A stretch of 64,000 nt of DNA from Bacillus sp. FJAT-49711 (GCF_018343715.1 NZ_JAGYPL010000004.1:186001-250000), one strand, 5' to 3'; positions 17,507 through 26,085 are shown, counted from the stretch's first letter. Made by a program: numbers and translations. Notes: generated by a model not told the origin, from the sequence alone.

Positions 17507-18348
17507 CAGTCCCTCATCACCCTTTCTCACAAACGAAATAAAATCGCATTTCTCCATGACTATAATCTTTTTGTATAGTTTATTGAATAGGTTTTAAAAA
17601 AAAAAAGATATATTTAGTCTAGATGATTACATTCGATAACAGCAAAACCACATTTAAGAGATTGACATATTTATCTAAAATTGTTACAGACTATCAGAAT
17701 AGTAAAATAGAGTTACTAATAAAGCATCATATTAATACCTTAAAGGTATAACTTAATCAGAAATAAAACTGAATAATAAATTACAGTATTCTAGACTATT
17801 ATTCAATTAGGTGCTATAAGCATAAGCCTAATTATCAGATTTTCCACACGAAATCCGAATATGCACCACTTGCGTATTTTGGCTCTTTTCACATTCCTAA
17901 AAGATACTGCCTTTGATAGCATTTATTAATTTCCATATACAGGAATTTCACAAATTATTGATTTTTAGTTAATATTGTTCGAATTGAGTACACCCTATTG
18001 ATACAGGGTTTCTTTTTTTATCGTTGTAAATTCACAGAATCCTATGCTACCCAATACGCGAAATCATCGGAATGTGCAACCACATTTTCTTTTGAAATCT
18101 AACATCAGTACCGTCTAGTAAACAAACAGCAGCGAATAGGACTGATAATGTTCATCGAATTATTGTCGGTTTTCTTCATATTTTGGACGAAAAAACGACC
18201 ATTCACCCCCATCAGACTGGCAGCAGGTTATTAAAATAGTCGCTCCACCTATGTCTATTTCTAACATGAATCATTTGAAAATTGCTTACCCAAGCTTTCC
18301 TTATGCGAGCATTGGTAGTGTTTAAATGGGATTTGGCTCTGCTTTCAG
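17507..18348. other. long noncoding gap inside the surface-protein locus
   Basis: No credible ORF was found on either strand. A plus-strand terminator-like hairpin (ACCCT...AGGGT then T7) lies at 17992-18019 although no plus-strand gene precedes it. That leaves room for an unannotated small RNA between about 17640 and 18019. The promoter of the lipoprotein gene must lie in the left part. Confidence 0.4.
17992..18019 (+). terminator. orphan plus-strand terminator
   Basis: A 5-bp stem ACCCT/AGGGT with an 8-nt loop is followed by TTCTTTTTTT. No protein gene lies upstream on the plus strand within 2 kb. Confidence 0.45.
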
Positions 18349-18921
18349 TTAACGCATATTTTCAATGATGGACGATCTGTTATCTTGCATTTTCTTAATA
18401 AAGTTCGTCATTACATCAAATGCTTCTTGTCGCTTATTGGACAGAGATTGTAATCTGAGCATGTCCATTTGCTGGCTATTGGACTGGGCGTCCATATCCC
18501 TTTTCAATTGATTAATTGTTTCTTCTAATTCTTGGGTTTTATCCAATGGTCCCTCTGCATGTCTTATTTCGGCTAATTCCGCTTTAGCAACGTTTATTTT
18601 TTCGCTTAATTCGCCTATTTTTTGATTTCTTTTTTGTACCTCGTTAATCTGGTTTTTCAATTGTTCTTCTAATAGTCGAACTCGCTCCTGCTGAACTGAC
18701 ATCAACGCAGTCTCCAAGTCCATAGCAGATATATCGATACTTGATACTTGCAATCCAGCCATAAACTGCTGTTGTGATTGAGTGTTCATTTTTTCGTAAG
18801 CTTCGCTAGCATTCTTAACTTCATTTACATTACTATTCGCATAGCTTTCTCCAGAAAAGGCTGCAAAGGTTATTGCTATAATCATACTTCCTACTCCCAG
18901 GTTACGAATCCACTTGTTCAT
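18349..18921 (-). CDS. secreted coiled-coil protein, paralogue B (unknown family)
   Basis: This 190-residue protein has a Sec signal peptide (residues 1-28, ending in ESYA). The mature chain is a long amphipathic helix region ending in QQMDMLRLQSLSNKRQEAF. The C-terminal motif and the TQSQQQ motif near residue 50 are shared with the gene at 15488, while the central part differs and is shorter. AGGAG precedes the ATG. It lies about 245 bp downstream of the sortase gene. No cell-wall anchor motif is present, so it is probably released or bound to another surface protein. Confidence 0.65.
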   Translation of the reverse strand: MNKWIRNLGVGSMIIAITFAAFSGESYANSNVNEVKNASEAYEKMNTQSQQQFMAGLQVSSIDISAMDLETALMSVQQERVRLLEEQLKNQINEVQKRNQKIGELSEKINVAKAELAEIRHAEGPLDKTQELEETINQLKRDMDAQSNSQQMDMLRLQSLSNKRQEAFDVMTNFIKKMQDNRSSIIENMR

Positions 18922-19027
18922 ACGTTTCTTCTCCTTTCATCATAAGCATTCCATCTTCTAGTAAGACAGGATTATTCATAACGTTAACAAATTCTTCCTT
19001 TGTAAGTGTAATCAAATGATGGTTCAT
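18902..19027 (-). CDS. possible small ORF overlapping paralogue B start
   Basis: A 41-codon frame (ATG 19027 to TAA 18902) has protein-like composition (HHLITLTKEEFVNVMNNPVL) and overlaps the first codons of the downstream gene by 20 bp. It has no ribosome binding site, and the frame is open for about 23 codons further upstream. It could be the tail of a decayed gene or a coupled leader. Confidence 0.3.
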   Translation of the reverse strand: MNHHLITLTKEEFVNVMNNPVLLEDGMLMMKGEETYEQVDS

Positions 19028-19165
19028 TGCTGTAACAACATATTGGTGTGCAGGCTCTGAAACACTACTATCAAGCTGTTGGTAAAATCGTTTTACTTAA
19101 ACTATTAAAGCAACTAAACCTTCCAAGAAGGCATTATGTTATACCTCGCTAGTTTGTTTTTTCAA

Positions 19166-19747
19166 TTAGTCATAAATCCTTTCTGCATAAATAATATAGC
19201 GATCTGGTGCATTACCGATAAAACTAAAAGGATAACAGGTGGACAAAGTTAAAATTTCATCAGGTGCTGTGGAACGAATCACTGTCCTATCATCCGCATC
19301 AACAATATCTGTATCAAAAATTTCATAAGTATATGTACCGCCATAACTCATCTCGACAACGAGTGTGTCTCCTATTTGCAGCTCTCCCAAACCTCGAAAA
19401 ACAGTATCCCTATGCCCTGATAATAAAATTTGATCTCCTTGATCAGGTAATGCTGTTGTCGTATAATGCCCGACCCCGCGTTCTAGTTCATCCTCGTTTG
19501 TACCAGAAATAATGGGCAATTTTTTATCTAGTAAGGGGAGATGCAAGATGCCAATGACATCTCCTGTTTCGATATGGAAATCATCCGGAGATGGTGATTC
19601 CTCCGATTCAATCCGCTCTTCAATTAGCTTCTGAGCTTTTTGAAACGATTTTTTTTGTTCTGCCTGAGTGTTCCATATCAGGCTAACTGCATAAATTAGG
19701 AACCCCAAGCCTACCAAAAATAATAAAATCGGGATTATCCTTTTCAT
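19166..19747 (-). CDS. class D sortase
   Basis: This 193-residue membrane-anchored transpeptidase has an N-terminal signal anchor (residues 5-24). The catalytic triad is His112 in SGHRDT, Cys171 in LSTCYPF and Arg183 in APDRYII. The TLSTC context and short length fit class D. The start at ATG 19747 has TAGGAG upstream, and a terminator at 19812-19849 lies between it and the LRR gene, ruling against the longer frame. It presumably attaches the neighbouring LPNTS protein to peptidoglycan. Confidence 0.88.
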   Translation of the reverse strand: MKRIIPILLFLVGLGFLIYAVSLIWNTQAEQKKSFQKAQKLIEERIESEESPSPDDFHIETGDVIGILHLPLLDKKLPIISGTNEDELERGVGHYTTTALPDQGDQILLSGHRDTVFRGLGELQIGDTLVVEMSYGGTYTYEIFDTDIVDADDRTVIRSTAPDEILTLSTCYPFSFIGNAPDRYIIYAERIYD

Positions 19748-19811
19748 TGACCTGTTTCTCCTATTAGCGTGATATTCAGTACTATTAATCTCTTGTGCAT
19801 ATCTTTTTATC

Positions 19812-19849
19812 TTTAATAAAGAAAACACCTGGAAATAAAACTTCCAGGT
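19812..19849 (-). terminator. terminator between LRR surface protein and sortase
   Basis: On the minus strand ACCTGGAA pairs with TTCCAGGT and is followed by GTTTTCTTTATT. It would separate sortase expression from that of the LRR gene, at least partly. Confidence 0.7.
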
Positions 19850-19879
19850 TCAATGACCCTAAATATTATATGTGTTATC

Positions 19880-21886
19880 TTATGCTGTTTCTTTTCTTTT
19901 TTGAAACCAGATTAGTACTGAGCCTAAAAGAATAAATATAACACCAATTATTAGGAAATTCATCATATGTGTGGACGTATTTGGTAGTACATTACCAGAT
20001 TCAGATTCAGTTATAGGTCGAGTTCCTGGCTTACTTCCAGAAACAATTTCAGATTCAGTTTTAGGTCCAGTTCCCGGCTCATTTTCAGAATCAATTTCAG
20101 ATTCAGTCCCCGTTCCATCTGTAGCTTCTTCTTCCTCAAATACAGCATACGTACTAAAGTGGTTTGTTTCAGCTGTAACGAAGCCGTTTGAGTAAGATCC
20201 TCCTATATTTTCCCATTCTTTCGTTTCTGGATTAAAGTACCACACTTTCATATTTTCATCATTCTTTACTTTGGATTTATCTACCGTGAACATAAGAGTA
20301 ACAGGCTCTGAAAAGTTAGAAATGTTCCCTTCATCCGTTTCAATCGTAAAGTCATAAACAGCCGATAGTGCACCTTTTTCAGGTTTTTTCCTTTCCATTA
20401 ATATCTTAACGTCCTTACCATTTCCTAAAAGATGAGCTGGTATTTTGACAGCAGCATCTCCCTTATTGATTTCAACAGTTATGTTATTTTCTTGTAACAT
20501 TTTAATTTGCGCAGAAGTTAAGCTTACATGTGCCTCTTGCTGATCTTTTAAATCAATCTGCAATACTCCGTTTTCCCCTACACTATTAATATCGTCGTAG
20601 GAAATAGTCGCAACATTACCAGTAATTGTTGGTTTAATCGTGGTTTGTTGCGAAGTCTTTATTTCTTCAGGTTTCACATTAAGCGTCTTTGTAATGACGT
20701 GACTTCTATTTATTAATCCAAATTCCAACTGAATGCCAACTTCATACTTCTTTCCTTTTTCTAAACCAGTAAACGTATACTCAGTGTCTTTTAAGTCATG
20801 GAATGTCTTAACTTGTTTACCATCCAAGGATAATCTGATTTCATAATACCCATTTCCAAATGATAAATGTTTTTCAGAAATGTCCCATTCCACCGAGATT
20901 GTGTCTTTTGTTACTTTTTTAGTGATAAGAACAACAATTGCATCATGCAAAACAATAGCGTCTTTCTTCATTAACGCTTGAACGATTTGAATTGCAGGAG
21001 AACCTTGGTTTAAATTTAACGGATTTTTCTCGATATTTACATAATTTAATTTTGGCAGTATTGATAAAACTTCAATGTTAGTAACTTTATTATTTGACAC
21101 ATCTACACTCTGTAAATTAGATAATTTCCCTAACTTGCTAATATCACTAATATTATTATCATTTAACATAATGGAGGTTAAATTCTTGATGTTTGCAAGC
21201 GGGGATACATCCGACACTTTATTTCCTGATAAATATAACTCTTTCAAATTCGTTAATTTTGCTAAGCCCGAAAGATTAGAAAGTTCATTATTAGAAGCGT
21301 CTAAAACCTCTAACTTTGTTAACTTACCTATCGCCGAAAGGTCTGTTACACTATTTCCCGCCATTCTTAACATTTTTAAACTTGTTAATTTACCTATACT
21401 TGAAAGATCCGAAACTCCATTATTACTAATGTCAAGAGACTCTAGCTTTTTAAGTTGGGCAAGAGGGGTAAAATCCTTTATGCTACTATTTCCTAGACTT
21501 AAATAATTTAGGTTTTTTAAATATTCTATCCCCGAGAGGTCAGAAATTCCTCTTGATGAATATAGATCTGTGATGGTTAATAAATCTTCTTCAGTTATAT
21601 TTTCCCACTTGCCCAAGACCCCATAAATAGCTTGTGCTAAGTTTTCATCATTAAATTTTATACCTGTATCTTCTATACCTTCTGAATCTGATGTGCCTTC
21701 TATCTCTTCAGTGATATTCGAGTCTACTATGTCTGTACTAGGTTCAAGATCCTCCGCAACTTCAGTATTTACTTGATCTGCAGCATTTGTTCCTTCTTCA
21801 TTCGCATTAATGGATTTCGCAGTAAATCCAAACTGTACAATAAACCCTATAGTTAATACTAGAATAAATAATTTTGTTTTCTTCAA
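19880..21886 (-). CDS. LPNTS-anchored leucine-rich-repeat surface protein
   Basis: The protein has 668 residues; TTG 21886 is the likely start (GAGGT 6 bp upstream), giving a compact signal peptide. The order is: an acidic low-complexity linker, eight or so 22-residue internalin-type LRRs (repeated LTNLKELYLSGNKVSDVSPL pattern, about residues 110-300), a fibronectin-III-like domain (about 325-400), an alpha/beta extracellular domain ending in TNHFSTYAVF, a Glu/Ser/Pro/Gly-rich spacer with near-repeats, LPNTS, a membrane helix and a KRKETA tail. It is a predicted cell-wall-linked adhesin or receptor. The motif suits the class D sortase next to it. Confidence 0.88.
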   Translation of the reverse strand: MKKTKLFILVLTIGFIVQFGFTAKSINANEEGTNAADQVNTEVAEDLEPSTDIVDSNITEEIEGTSDSEGIEDTGIKFNDENLAQAIYGVLGKWENITEEDLLTITDLYSSRGISDLSGIEYLKNLNYLSLGNSSIKDFTPLAQLKKLESLDISNNGVSDLSSIGKLTSLKMLRMAGNSVTDLSAIGKLTKLEVLDASNNELSNLSGLAKLTNLKELYLSGNKVSDVSPLANIKNLTSIMLNDNNISDISKLGKLSNLQSVDVSNNKVTNIEVLSILPKLNYVNIEKNPLNLNQGSPAIQIVQALMKKDAIVLHDAIVVLITKKVTKDTISVEWDISEKHLSFGNGYYEIRLSLDGKQVKTFHDLKDTEYTFTGLEKGKKYEVGIQLEFGLINRSHVITKTLNVKPEEIKTSQQTTIKPTITGNVATISYDDINSVGENGVLQIDLKDQQEAHVSLTSAQIKMLQENNITVEINKGDAAVKIPAHLLGNGKDVKILMERKKPEKGALSAVYDFTIETDEGNISNFSEPVTLMFTVDKSKVKNDENMKVWYFNPETKEWENIGGSYSNGFVTAETNHFSTYAVFEEEEATDGTGTESEIDSENEPGTGPKTESEIVSGSKPGTRPITESESGNVLPNTSTHMMNFLIIGVIFILLGSVLIWFQKRKETA

Positions 21887-22055
21887 ACGTATTACCTCTT
21901 TCGACATCAAATTTTATCTTTTCTTATAGATTTCTATAACAAAATTGCTGTACCAGGTCTATAGACTTGGTTCTTAGGCACATTTGTTAAAAAGTATAGC
22001 CTTAATCCTTTCATAGAAAATGTAACTAAAGTCATGGTTTTCGATATTTTTTGAC

Positions 22056-22078
22056 AAAAAAAAAGAGCCTGATGGCCC
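22056..22078 (-). terminator. terminator of the two-component operon
   Basis: The minus strand reads GGGCCATCAGGCTC followed by nine T residues, 30 bp after the response-regulator stop codon. Confidence 0.65.
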
Positions 22079-22108
22079 ATTGATCTTAAAAAACACACAG
22101 GAGAGGAC

Positions 22109-22720
22109 TTAACTCATCATCCCAAGCCCCTTGGCAACGACCGTAGCTTGAACTCTATTTTTTACTTGCAGCTTGCCAAATATGTTAACGACATGGTTTT
22201 TAACTGTTCCTTCAGACAACTTATAATTGACAGCAATGTCCTTATTAGACATGCCCATACATATTAATCGCAATATTTCTAATTCCCTTTTTGTCAAAGG
22301 TTCAATAAAGGGAGGAGATGTTGCCGATGAAGTTACTTCTACTTTTTCCTTTTCGGCGGCTCTTTCCTCTGTGAAGATTCTTTCAAGTGTTTTAGCAAGC
22401 CTTTCTTGAGAAAGGGGCTTTACGATGTAATCATAGGCATACACATCAAAAGCGGGTAAAGCATATTCCTTATGAGAAGTTATAAAGATCAGCTTAATTT
22501 GCAAGTCCCTCTCCCTTAACCTTCTTGCAAAGTCAATGCCATTCTCCCAAGGCATACTAATATCAATAAATACGACGTCGACTTTATTATTCTGCAGAAA
22601 AGAAAATGCAGGTATCGTATCATTAAAACTACCTATGATTTCAACATTATTAATCTTGCCCAGCATTCGTTTCATGATCAAGTGCATTGCCACTTCATCA
22701 TCGATTATGACGACTTTCAT
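22109..22720 (-). CDS. LuxR/NarL-type response regulator
   Basis: This 203-residue protein has an N-terminal receiver domain with acidic residues DDE at 7-9, the phospho-acceptor Asp in VVFIDISMPWENG near residue 54 and the Lys in YIVKPLSQ near residue 102. A linker is followed by a LuxR helix-turn-helix (PLTKRELEILRLICMGMSNK...GTVKNHVVNIFGKL). The receiver has a YAYDYIVKPL stretch as in LytR/YesN types, so the fusion is slightly unusual. Its start overlaps the kinase stop by 4 bp. It probably controls the adjacent surface genes. Confidence 0.88.
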   Translation of the reverse strand: MKVVIIDDEVAMHLIMKRMLGKINNVEIIGSFNDTIPAFSFLQNNKVDVVFIDISMPWENGIDFARRLRERDLQIKLIFITSHKEYALPAFDVYAYDYIVKPLSQERLAKTLERIFTEERAAEKEKVEVTSSATSPPFIEPLTKRELEILRLICMGMSNKDIAVNYKLSEGTVKNHVVNIFGKLQVKNRVQATVVAKGLGMMS

Positions 22721-24525
22721 CCTATAGACCTCCTTATGGCATGCCCGTCAGAGTGTTCGGTTCTTTCTGTGGGAGTTGGAGTCGAGAAATAAAAGGTGCT
22801 TCCATGTTTAGGGGAACTTTCGAACCACATTTCCCCTCCATTTATTTGAACAAACTCTTTGACTAGAGTAAGTCCGAGCCCAATACCTTTTTCGCCGGCT
22901 GTTCCGATTGAAGATACTGGATATGGTTTCTGTAACAATCCATTCATCTGCTCAGGATCAATTCCTTTACCGGTATCGATTATCGATATGATCACTTTAT
23001 CTTCTGAATGATTAGCTTTAATATGGATACTTCCTTCATAATCTGTAAATTTTATAGCATTTGATAGAAGGTTCCTAATAATCAAATCAAGCATTTCCTT
23101 ATCGGCGTACACGATCATATCATTATGTATATCAGAAGTGATGCTGATTCGTTTTCGCTCACTTTGTATGCGGAACAGACCTACATTTTTCTTGACGGCT
23201 TGAGATATGTTCCAAATAACTGGATTATATATCATCCCACCTTTTTGACTCCGAAACCAATCTAGTAAACTTTCAACTAGTGTAAACGTATTTTGAATTT
23301 GCTTTTCCATTTCAAATGTGATTTCATCGTGCTTATTTCCGCAGTCCCGCATTTCATCTTTCAAAATCTCCATTAAACTAACAAGTATCGTAAGTGGGTC
23401 ACGAATATCATGAGCAATAACTGTGAACATTTTATCCTTAAAGGAATTCAGTTCGCTCAACTGCTTTGAATTGGCAAGTAGTTTCTCCTCTGTCAGGACT
23501 GCTTCCGTTATATCGTTTAACATTAGCATCCTTCCAACGCGCTTCCCTTTCTTATCATAAACATCCGTCATAGAAACTTGATAATATTTATGATCCTTTT
23601 GGTTTGTTATCTTTATTTTTCTTTCTATAGAAACCCTATTAGTGATGATTTCAATCATGTTTGGGTAGGGGGTAAATACTTGTGCAGCCGACCGGCCAAT
23701 CACTTTCTTATCATGTAACTCTTTAAAGATCTGTATTGCGGAATGGTTAAAGCTTGAGATGCTATTATCTAGATTAAGTACAATAACAGCATCTTTCATC
23801 GATTCAAACACCTTTTTTAATGCATGAGGGACTAATTTCATCATGTTGAATTGATAAATTCCCCACATAAAGAATATACCCAAAAAAAGAAATCCAAATG
23901 GAGAGATATCGATAGGAGTGCTCAGAATTCCACTTAAGTATAAAAGTGTAATACCGTAAGGCCCACATGACCCTATCATGATTAAAACCACCTGTTTCTT
24001 CATATGGACGGACGCTTTTAGGTACATCCAGAATAACAGTCCCATCCCTACAAAAAACAAAATGTAAGAATAGGAGACATGGAGTATATAAAATGGACCG
24101 GCAGTCGATGAAACCAGTGGGAATCCTTCTGAATTGTCAATCACCATATCGCTGTAAAACAAATGATGCCATTCGTTTGTATAATGACTTGCAAATGTAA
24201 GAAATGGAACAATCGCCAGTAATAAAAAAATCCATTTTTGAAGAAACTTTCTATAGTTCGTATATTGCAAAACCATGATAAACCAGATAAATGTGCCAAA
24301 CGAAATACCTATATACTCAACCTTAAGCCAAAAGCTTATTTGGTGCAGATTTGAACTCATTATTTCAAAGGCATATCCAAAGGAATAGAAGGCCCCTGCA
24401 CACATACCAAAGAATAAGCTGACCGAAATAGGAAATTCTCTTTTTTTCCACGCGAGGTAAGCAATATATAGCAAACAACAAGTAATTGCCATTAGAAGGA
24501 TAAATAAATACTGATTGTAGCTCAT
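22717..24525 (-). CDS. 7TM-PAS sensor histidine kinase
   Basis: This 602-residue membrane kinase has about seven N-terminal hydrophobic helices (residues 5-225, HisKA_7TM type), a PAS domain (about 230-350), a HisKA dimerisation region with the phospho-His in VIAHDIRDPL, and a HATPase domain with LLSNAIKFTD, IIDTGKGID and GIGLGLTLV. A GGAGG site precedes the ATG. It is the cognate partner of the overlapping response regulator. Its roughly 370-nt leader carries a c-di-GMP riboswitch and terminator. The ligand of the 7TM part is unknown. Confidence 0.9.
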   Translation of the reverse strand: MSYNQYLFILLMAITCCLLYIAYLAWKKREFPISVSLFFGMCAGAFYSFGYAFEIMSSNLHQISFWLKVEYIGISFGTFIWFIMVLQYTNYRKFLQKWIFLLLAIVPFLTFASHYTNEWHHLFYSDMVIDNSEGFPLVSSTAGPFYILHVSYSYILFFVGMGLLFWMYLKASVHMKKQVVLIMIGSCGPYGITLLYLSGILSTPIDISPFGFLFLGIFFMWGIYQFNMMKLVPHALKKVFESMKDAVIVLNLDNSISSFNHSAIQIFKELHDKKVIGRSAAQVFTPYPNMIEIITNRVSIERKIKITNQKDHKYYQVSMTDVYDKKGKRVGRMLMLNDITEAVLTEEKLLANSKQLSELNSFKDKMFTVIAHDIRDPLTILVSLMEILKDEMRDCGNKHDEITFEMEKQIQNTFTLVESLLDWFRSQKGGMIYNPVIWNISQAVKKNVGLFRIQSERKRISITSDIHNDMIVYADKEMLDLIIRNLLSNAIKFTDYEGSIHIKANHSEDKVIISIIDTGKGIDPEQMNGLLQKPYPVSSIGTAGEKGIGLGLTLVKEFVQINGGEMWFESSPKHGSTFYFSTPTPTERTEHSDGHAIRRSIG

Positions 24526-24749
24526 TCGTCAGTTACCTCCGCCTCACTTCATTTTTCATCTTTTTATATCTATTAATGATCCAGTAAAGTCTATATCATC
24601 CATGCTTCCTCACGGCTATTATGTGTAATGGCACTGTGTTTTGGAAATGGTATGAGTTTCAGGAATTGAATGTTCCTTTAATCTTAAAAGGCTTCATATC
24701 CTATTTTTTATTTCATTGTTGAAAAAAATCATTAAACTGCTCTTTTTGT

Positions 24750-24890
24750 ATAAAAAGTCAAAGGTATACCTATGAAAACAGGTACACCTTCTGGAGTCTA
24801 CTTTCCTTGGTAACTTGGCCACCTGGGCAAAAGTACTTTAGATCCTTAGCTTTACTTCCTTACCTTTCAATATCTTTGCCATTATATAGA
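24750..24890 (-). promoter_or_regulatory. predicted c-di-GMP-I (GEMM-I) riboswitch with terminator
   Basis: Read on the minus strand, the order is GGCAAA, a GAAA tetraloop, GAAGTAAAGC, GGATCTAA and CCAGGTGGCC. This follows the GEMM-I consensus (GCAAA / GAAA / ACGCAAAGC / GGnCUAA / GCCnGGUnGCC). P2 is weak (wobble pairs), so the fit is not perfect. Directly after it GGTGTACCT pairs with AGGTATACC and is followed by TTTGACTTTTT (24750-24788), a fitting expression platform. The first gene downstream is the 7TM kinase, 225 bp away. Confidence 0.7.
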
Positions 24891-24905
24891 AATTTCCTAT
24901 AATTC

Positions 24906-24914
24906 ATTATAACA
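24906..24914 (-). promoter_or_regulatory. extended -10 promoter of the riboswitch transcript
   Basis: TGTTATAAT on the minus strand is an extended -10 element. Transcription would begin near 24899, about 10 bp before the riboswitch core. A -35 element is not clear. Confidence 0.5.
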
Positions 24915-25182
24915 AAATATTACAAACATCATAGATTATTGACCAAAAATACAACTTTTCAATAACTTTTTACCTAAAGCTTAGAAAAAATCATATTTTT
25001 ATTGGAATATGTTATAGAATCGTCAATTTAGGATGGTTGATGAAATTTTAAAGAAAGAGACATCTATATTCTGGTGAAAAGTTAAACTTTGCCTTATTGG
25101 AGTTAATTCATCTACAGGATTTCGATATAGAGTTTCTATAAGGCTTTCCATTATTTATTATATTGATGACACCCAAACAGTC

Positions 25183-25320
25183 ATGAATAAGATTTTGAAG
25201 GCTGATTGTATGGTGGATGGTGCGCGGATATATCAGGAGTTGATTTCTGGGAGTTTAAAAAACTTCACTCCTACTTGTATAAGCATGTTTCAGTCTGATT
25301 GGGACAAATATCCCGTTTAA
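25183..25320 (+). pseudogene. coding remnant of unknown gene
   Basis: A plus-strand frame ending at TAA 25320 reads MNKILKADCMVDGARIYQEL and on to SMFQSDWDKYPV. The same frame is open upstream to about 25135, and another frame before it (NFALLELIHLQDFDIEFL) looks like its missing N-terminal part. It is probably a small cytosolic protein broken by a frameshift. No family is recognised. Confidence 0.35.
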
Positions 25321-25389
25321 AAAGCGAACCTATGATAGTACATCATCTTTAGGGACAACCGACTAATCTTAATTTCTAAGGAGGAGATG

Positions 25390-25500
25390 ATGAATCCAGT
25401 AGTAGGTCTGGATGTTTCTAAAGGGGAGAGTCAAGTACAAGCATTCTTGGATAAGGGTAGACCTTTTCGTAAAAGTTTCAGTGTCTTTATTAAAATATAA
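25390..25500 (+). mobile_element. 5' fragment of an IS110-family transposase gene
   Basis: AAGGAGG precedes an ATG and MNPVVGLDVSKGESQVQAFL, the characteristic start of IS110-group transposases including the first catalytic Asp (GLDVSK). The frame ends after 36 residues, where the sequence runs into the terminator of the tRNA gene. The rest of the element is missing. Confidence 0.75.
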
Positions 25501-25526
25501 AAAAAACCTTGAAACATCAAGGTTTT
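25499..25526 (-). terminator. terminator of the tRNA-Arg transcript
   Basis: On the minus strand AACCTTGATGTTTCAAGGTT is followed by TTTTTT, starting about 6 bp past the tRNA 3' end. Confidence 0.75.
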
Positions 25527-25531
25527 CAGAG

Positions 25532-25604
25532 CGGCCCCGACAGGAATCGAACCTGTGACGCACGGTTTAGGAAACCGACGCTCTATCCTCTGAGCTACGG
25601 AGCC
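25532..25604 (-). tRNA. tRNA-Arg (anticodon CCT)
   Basis: The minus strand folds as a cloverleaf. The acceptor arm is GGCTCCG/CGGGGCC, the D arm GCTC...GAGC, the anticodon loop TTCCTAA (anticodon CCT, reading AGG) and the T arm ACAGG-TTCGATT-CCTGT. Discriminator base is G at 25532 and CCA is not encoded. One mismatched pair closes the anticodon stem. A terminator follows directly. Confidence 0.93.
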
Positions 25605-25895
25605 ATGTTGATATTTTATCGATCAATTCTTATAACGACCTTTATATTATACATGATGAAGAAATATAATGAAAGACTTTTGCTAGTTCATATTAAAGGA
25701 TTCTATTCCACATTATTTGTTATGTTTTACATGATTTTCATATTTTTGACACAAAAAGAGATGGATGTTTATTATTCCACAAAATTCTTTTGATTAAATC
25801 TCAAAGTTACTCTATACTATTAGTAGTGTTTTAGATTATTAAATTATGAAATTTACTATAATTTTTAATATAAATATTTTTAGGGGGGATTTCAC

Positions 25896-26039
25896 GTGCA
25901 ACTTTGGACCTTTTTGGGATTAATGGCCATATTGGGTGTAGTTGGATATTTTATCATGTATTTTGTCAGTTCTTCTATGGATTCTAATGATGCAAATCAG
26001 ATCGATGAAGTGCCTCAAAATAATTTCAACCAAAACTAA
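25896..26039 (+). CDS. 47-residue single-pass membrane protein (tandem copy 1)
   Basis: A GTG start at 25896 lies behind GGGGGG. The protein has one N-terminal membrane helix (FLGLMAILGVVGYFIMYFV) and a short acidic tail (DEVPQNN). It is related to the next gene at 26183: both share the pattern LG-hydrophobic-G-hydrophobic-YF-MY followed by S-MD and a D/E-K/E-VP tail. It has its own terminator at 26051-26085. Too short for domain assignment. Confidence 0.65.
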   Translation: MQLWTFLGLMAILGVVGYFIMYFVSSSMDSNDANQIDEVPQNNFNQN

Positions 26040-26050
26040 TATATGAAATT

Positions 26051-26085
26051 AAACCTCCCACCTTTTTGGTGTTGGAGGTTTTTTG
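26051..26085 (+). terminator. terminator after small membrane protein 1
   Basis: AACCTCC pairs with GGAGGTT with an inner CACC/GGTG stem, followed by TTTT. Confidence 0.75.

Noticed and set aside
15488-18921. Type III secretion translocator or needle-tip homologues
   Set aside because: The helical C-terminal motif recalled such proteins, but these have Sec signal peptides in a Gram-positive context and no secretion apparatus nearby.
25509-25793. 94-residue plus-strand ORF over the tRNA
   Set aside because: It is antisense to tRNA-Arg, and the FQSGPDRNRTCDARFRKPT start is the well-known false translation of tRNA genes.
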